From Paenibacillus koleovorans NBRC 103111 (lineage in GTDB: Bacteria > Bacillota > Bacilli > Paenibacillales > NBRC-103111), in NCBI RefSeq assembly GCF_004000845.1, contig NZ_BIMA01000017.1, positions 1 through 64,000 of the forward strand: a stretch of DNA of 64,000 bases. The letters run 5' to 3'. The notes beneath the pieces are model-generated. The model saw only the letters and a program-made list of their open reading frames with translations, did no database searches and was not told the DNA's origin. Both the position numbers and the translations under genes were made by a program. Shown here one piece after another: positions 61,022 to 64,000 of this stretch; within the stretch, counting starts at the first letter, position 1; the number at the start of each line of letters is the position of its first letter.

Positions 61022-61468
61022 TCAATCGTTATTCCAATTCCATAACCCCTGCTGCCCTTTTGCGGCAATTGGCTTTGGCAGCTTCACGACATGATCCATT
61101 TGCCACGCATATCGCCCGAAGTCGTAATAACCAACCTTCTCCTCTGCCACACTTACCTTCCTCGTCTCCCCGTTCTCTCCGTTATAAAGTGACGGCATCC
61201 CGTTCTGGTAATCCAATCCGATCGACCAGCACTGAACGAGTTCCGCCGTAGCAATAACTCCTTGAGGAAGCATGTTCCAATGCGTGTACCCGTGTCGGAC
61301 CAATGTTTCGCGAATCTCAGCAACTGCTATAGCCGATAGATCCAGCTGCTTGCCAGCGTGTATTGCGATCGGGCCTCGGTACTTCGTTGCCCAACTGCGC
61401 GTCTCGAATTGCTTCGCCCCAATGGCGATCAGCGTTGCCCATGGCTGGTGAATAGTGATGGCTTTCAC
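61022..61468 (-). CDS. ASCH-domain protein
   Basis: 148 residues from GTG 61468 (GGGAGGTGGTTCACTC upstream). The ASCH pattern is KAITIHQPWATLIAIGAKQFETRSWATKYRGPIAIHAGK, followed by VIATAELVQCW and LPKPIAAKGQQGLWNW. ASCH proteins bind RNA or act on modified nucleosides such as N4-acetylcytidine. It overlaps the DUF5131 gene by 4 bp. Confidence 0.85.
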   Translation of the reverse strand: MKAITIHQPWATLIAIGAKQFETRSWATKYRGPIAIHAGKQLDLSAIAVAEIRETLVRHGYTHWNMLPQGVIATAELVQCWSIGLDYQNGMPSLYNGENGETRKVSVAEEKVGYYDFGRYAWQMDHVVKLPKPIAAKGQQGLWNWNND

Positions 61469-62346
61469 GAGTGAACCACCTCCGGGAACTCGTTCCACTC
61501 GCGTCCATCAAGCTCTCGGCCAGCATTTTGCTTACCGACCCTCAGAACACTTCCGCCCTCTGAAAATGTGAACCATTTGGCCCGCTTTTCCACCGCTGGT
61601 GATAAACATTGCGAATGTGCCGCCTCATGAAAGCCGATCCATTCCCCCCATTGTTTAAAGAAGAACGGTACATCTGCATCTAGGCACTGATCCCGGAGCG
61701 ATCGAGCCCATTCCGGATGCATGGGCCGCGCCTTGTGACCGCTCTCTCCGCCGGCTATGACTTGATGAATTTCTTGCGGTGTCGGCCAACCAGTTCGAAT
61801 AGGATCAATCCATCTCCATATGTTGACTTCTTCTAGCAGTGGCTCGCAGCTCAGGAACCTCACCACCGCCGGCGTCTGCAGCAGCAGCGGAATGCGTTCG
61901 TCGGCTGCCTTCTGATTCTCCACGCTAACTCCGAGCCATACATTTGGCAACGCCTCTTCTACCTTGAACTCCTGTTTCCGCATCCAAGCAAAGTATGCCA
62001 GCGCTCGTTCCGGGCGCTTCGTCAATACTTGGAATGTATGCTGGGGGCAGAGTGCCATTCGAGCCCAAACAGCTCGGATATACTCAAATGGCACATCCGG
62101 ATGAAACATGTCGCTCATGCTGTTCACAAAAATCTTACGCGGCCGCTTCCACCGTAGCGGCTGGTCGAGCTTCTCCGGCCGGAGCGTGATGTCGAATCCG
62201 TGCTCATAGTAGTGCCCCGTTGTCCCCCGGAAGCGTTCAGCCAGAGTCATCGCGTAGCAGTTTCGGCAGCCCTCGCTAACTTTCGTGCAGCCGGTGACCG
62301 GATTCCAAGTCGCGTCAGTCCATTCGATCTTGCTTTTATCGCTCAC
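61465..62346 (-). CDS. Phage Gp37/Gp68-like (DUF5131) protein
   Basis: 293 residues. SKIEWTDATWNPVTGCTKVSEGCRNCYA has three Cys (C20, C27, C30) in a radical-SAM-like cluster. Then FVNSMSDMFHPDVP, FQVLTKRPERAL, NVWLGVSVENQ and VIAGGESGHKARPMHPEWARSLRDQC are all typical of DUF5131. Its biochemical role is unproven. It is co-transcribed with the ASCH gene, a frequent pairing. Confidence 0.88.
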   Translation of the reverse strand: MSDKSKIEWTDATWNPVTGCTKVSEGCRNCYAMTLAERFRGTTGHYYEHGFDITLRPEKLDQPLRWKRPRKIFVNSMSDMFHPDVPFEYIRAVWARMALCPQHTFQVLTKRPERALAYFAWMRKQEFKVEEALPNVWLGVSVENQKAADERIPLLLQTPAVVRFLSCEPLLEEVNIWRWIDPIRTGWPTPQEIHQVIAGGESGHKARPMHPEWARSLRDQCLDADVPFFFKQWGEWIGFHEAAHSQCLSPAVEKRAKWFTFSEGGSVLRVGKQNAGRELDGREWNEFPEVVHS

Positions 62347-62373
62347 GCACTTTACCTCCCATTCCCTTCATAT

Positions 62374-62997
62374 TCAAGCGGTACTCCGTGTCGATCTGGG
62401 CTTCAGATAGCCCCACTCCACCGCAAGTTGCCTTATTGCTTCCATATCAACTTCTGGATATCCCCAATGCGGACAATATAAGCCGCCGTATCCATTGTTT
62501 TGGTTCGCATCGTCATCTCCGAAGATGTAATCTCTGAAATCGAGAATCAATCCCCAAAGAGTCCCGCCGTGTGAAAATCCGTCTTTCTGTTCCCTGGTCT
62601 TCCCTTCTTTACCGGGCTCCATATACATCGTCTCGCCAGTGTAATCATCTGTATACCACAACCGGTCGTTCGCCCAATGAAAGGCAGCGAATCTATCATG
62701 CTTCTTCGAGTAGAGGAATCTTCGACCACGGCAGCCGATCTCCCTTATCAATCGGTTGACTAGATCGATTCTCTCTGGACGATCGAATGATTCTGAACCA
62801 GGAAGTGGCTCTGGTTGGCTTACTTTCCGGACGCTTACTAATTTACAGAAGTCGATAAATGAGATGTCCCAGCAATCGCTAGCATTCAACCACTCGTCAT
62901 ACTTTGCTGCGCCGCCCGATTTTGCCATCTTCAACTGCGAGTATGCTTCATGATCCCCCCACATACCCGCCGGATAATCTACGGAGTACAGCTTCAC
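62374..62997 (-). CDS. Phage protein of unknown function
   Basis: 207 residues from GTG 62997 (GGGAGGGATTAAAC upstream). Acidic and aromatic-rich, with Trp-rich ends (GGLYCPHWGYPEVDMEAIRQLAVEWGYL). No motif recognised. It is in the leftward early/middle operon. Confidence 0.6.
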   Translation of the reverse strand: MKLYSVDYPAGMWGDHEAYSQLKMAKSGGAAKYDEWLNASDCWDISFIDFCKLVSVRKVSQPEPLPGSESFDRPERIDLVNRLIREIGCRGRRFLYSKKHDRFAAFHWANDRLWYTDDYTGETMYMEPGKEGKTREQKDGFSHGGTLWGLILDFRDYIFGDDDANQNNGYGGLYCPHWGYPEVDMEAIRQLAVEWGYLKPRSTRSTA

Positions 62998-63022
62998 GTT
63001 TAATCCCTCCCAAGTTCCTTAT

Positions 63023-63226
63023 TCAAAATAATTCCAGTTGTCCGTCGATCTGAGCCTCACGGACATACCCCTTTTCAACCCAGCTGAGTGGGCAGGTTGT
63101 AAGATAATGCTCATGGACAGGCTGGCCAGATAACCGGATATCGGTCTCGGGGTATTTGATGCCACGGAGCGACTCGGTCAGATCCGTCCAGACCCAATGA
63201 TGACCTTTTTGTGCCGTTCTGTTCAC
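63023..63226 (-). CDS. Small phage protein
   Basis: 67 residues from a GTG at 63226, chosen for GGGAGGAAC six bases upstream; a TTG at 63256 is possible. The sequence (GHHWVWTDLTESLRGIKYPETDIRLSG) is not recognised. Confidence 0.5.
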   Translation of the reverse strand: MNRTAQKGHHWVWTDLTESLRGIKYPETDIRLSGQPVHEHYLTTCPLSWVEKGYVREAQIDGQLELF

Positions 63227-63264
63227 CACGTTCCTCCCATGTCCCTCAATATTCAAGCTGACCG

Positions 63265-63450
63265 CTAGTATTTTCCCGTCATCGTGCAGTTAAGGTACTT
63301 ATCGCGCCTAACGATCTTCCACCCTGACTTACCCGAAAAATGGGCAACAGGTACGAACGGAAGCTTCCAACCATACGACCACCAAATATGATGAATGCGA
63401 TGAATGCCTGAAATGAATTGTAACCATCTGAATTTTTTGTGCTTATTCAC
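63265..63450 (-). CDS. Small basic phage protein
   Basis: 61 residues from GTG 63450 (GGGAGGCATGTCAAA upstream). Basic and aromatic (HKKFRWLQFISGIHRIHHIWW). Not recognised. Confidence 0.5.
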   Translation of the reverse strand: MNKHKKFRWLQFISGIHRIHHIWWSYGWKLPFVPVAHFSGKSGWKIVRRDKYLNCTMTGKY

Positions 63451-63479
63451 TTTGACATGCCTCCCTTATGCTTGATTGT

Positions 63480-63650
63480 TTATTTCGATTCCTGATCTAT
63501 TTCACCCGATCGCAATAGGATGCCGTTTCGAATTTCCGCCTTTAAGTTAATCAGGAAGTGTTTGATTGCCGACTGTTCATCCTTCGTGTAGTCATCATCC
63601 ATTGACAATACTTCTTTGATTTTTTGTTCCAGCAGTTCTTCTACTTGCAT
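63480..63650 (-). CDS. Small helical phage protein
   Basis: 56 residues from ATG 63650 (TAGGAGGGGCGGT upstream); the open frame further upstream has no ribosome site. Helical and acidic (QVEELLEQKIKEVLSMDDDYTKDEQSAIKHFL). Confidence 0.55.
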   Translation of the reverse strand: MQVEELLEQKIKEVLSMDDDYTKDEQSAIKHFLINLKAEIRNGILLRSGEIDQESK

Positions 63651-63678
63651 ACCGCCCCTCCTAAACGAAACTAAATAT

Positions 63679-64000
63679 TCAAGCGGTGTTACCGGAATAT
63701 TCAGCAGGTGTACTATCTGCCTTGATATAGAGTGGGTGCTTCGGATGGCCGGCTTTCGAAACATCTAGGCAGAACATTGGAAATGAATGAAAAATTTCCA
63801 TAACCAATCTATCTCGCCCCAATAATGAGCCTTTCGTTCCCCATGCGGCGATAATCTTGTCGGCTCGATGGGCAGCTCGGCGAATGTGGTAGTCATTATT
63901 CGGGCCGATCGGGTCAGAACATTTCTTTAACTCTTCCGGGTCTGTAGCTCGGTAAGCAAACAGGTTTACTACTTCCAAGGAACCAAACCCCCACGCTTTC
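63679..64000 (-). CDS. DUF1643-family protein, N-terminus outside window
   Basis: The frame is open to the right edge. SLEVVNLFAYRATDPEELKKCSDPIGPNND, IIAAWGTKG and GHPKHPLYIKADSTPAEY are DUF1643 hallmarks. The N-terminal third is beyond 64000. DUF1643 genes are common in phages and mobile elements; the function is not known. Confidence 0.82.
   Translation of the reverse strand, partial: KAWGFGSLEVVNLFAYRATDPEELKKCSDPIGPNNDYHIRRAAHRADKIIAAWGTKGSLLGRDRLVMEIFHSFPMFCLDVSKAGHPKHPLYIKADSTPAEYSGNTA

Overview
The window looks like a chromosomal segment of a Gram-positive, spore-former-type bacterium of the Paenibacillaceae (Paenibacillus/Cohnella-like). Supporting signs are the strong AGGAGG-type ribosome binding sites, TTG and GTG starts, a Bacillus-type LexA box (GAAC-N4-GTTC), YolD and YhaM homologues, a secreted stalk-domain protein, and siphophage genes of the kind found in Paenibacillus prophages. 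Genus-level placement is inference.

The layout has four parts. (1) 1-7.7 kb is an insertion-sequence graveyard. It holds an IS1380-family transposase fused to remnants of an IS21-type element, a tyrosine recombinase next to short inverted repeats, a complete IS4-family element (17-bp ends, 7-bp target duplication, one-base frameshift) and a frameshifted IS630-family element with an accessory ORF. Between them lie small host genes: an RDD membrane protein and two anchored proteins. (2) 7.7-17 kb, all leftward, is a tad/Flp pilus operon (TadE-like, TadG-like, TadC, TadB, CpaB, TadZ, TadA, Flp pilin). It runs directly into a 716-residue secreted polymorphic toxin (aromatic repeats, HINT, AHH nuclease) and its Imm11-like immunity gene. 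A DUF192 gene is divergent from the pilus genes. (3) 17-28 kb is mixed. It has a GC-rich secreted carbohydrate-active-type protein, a tRNA-Thr(CGT), an SOS-box operon of three small genes, a rightward operator/promoter with an apparent AUU-start HTH gene, an Mrr-like membrane nuclease, a YhaM-like exoribonuclease, an ATP-dependent DNA ligase, an AT-rich three-gene operon of unknown function and a secreted kelch protein. (4) 28.3 kb to the right edge is a siphophage prophage, almost all leftward. In transcription order it has early/middle genes, the ArpU-type late regulator, a structured non-coding region, microproteins, a TIR/NDT-like gene, a compact integrase, terminase, portal, MuF-type head protein, scaffold, capsid, connectors, tail, tape measure, Dit, fibres, XhlA, holin and amidase. 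The right prophage end lies outside the window. The left end is not visible; the tRNA-Thr at 19.6 kb is one candidate attachment site.

Three things deserve the most attention. The phage minor head protein carries a C-terminal RelA/SpoT-synthetase-like domain and is followed 14 bp later by a small acidic gene, a likely toxin and immunity pair carried on the capsid. A ~320-nt, strongly structured, apparently non-coding region sits between the late regulator and the late operon. The tad pilus operon is directly joined to a HINT-AHH polymorphic toxin. Further candidates for phage-carried defence are the AT-rich three-gene operon and the NDT/TIR-like gene.
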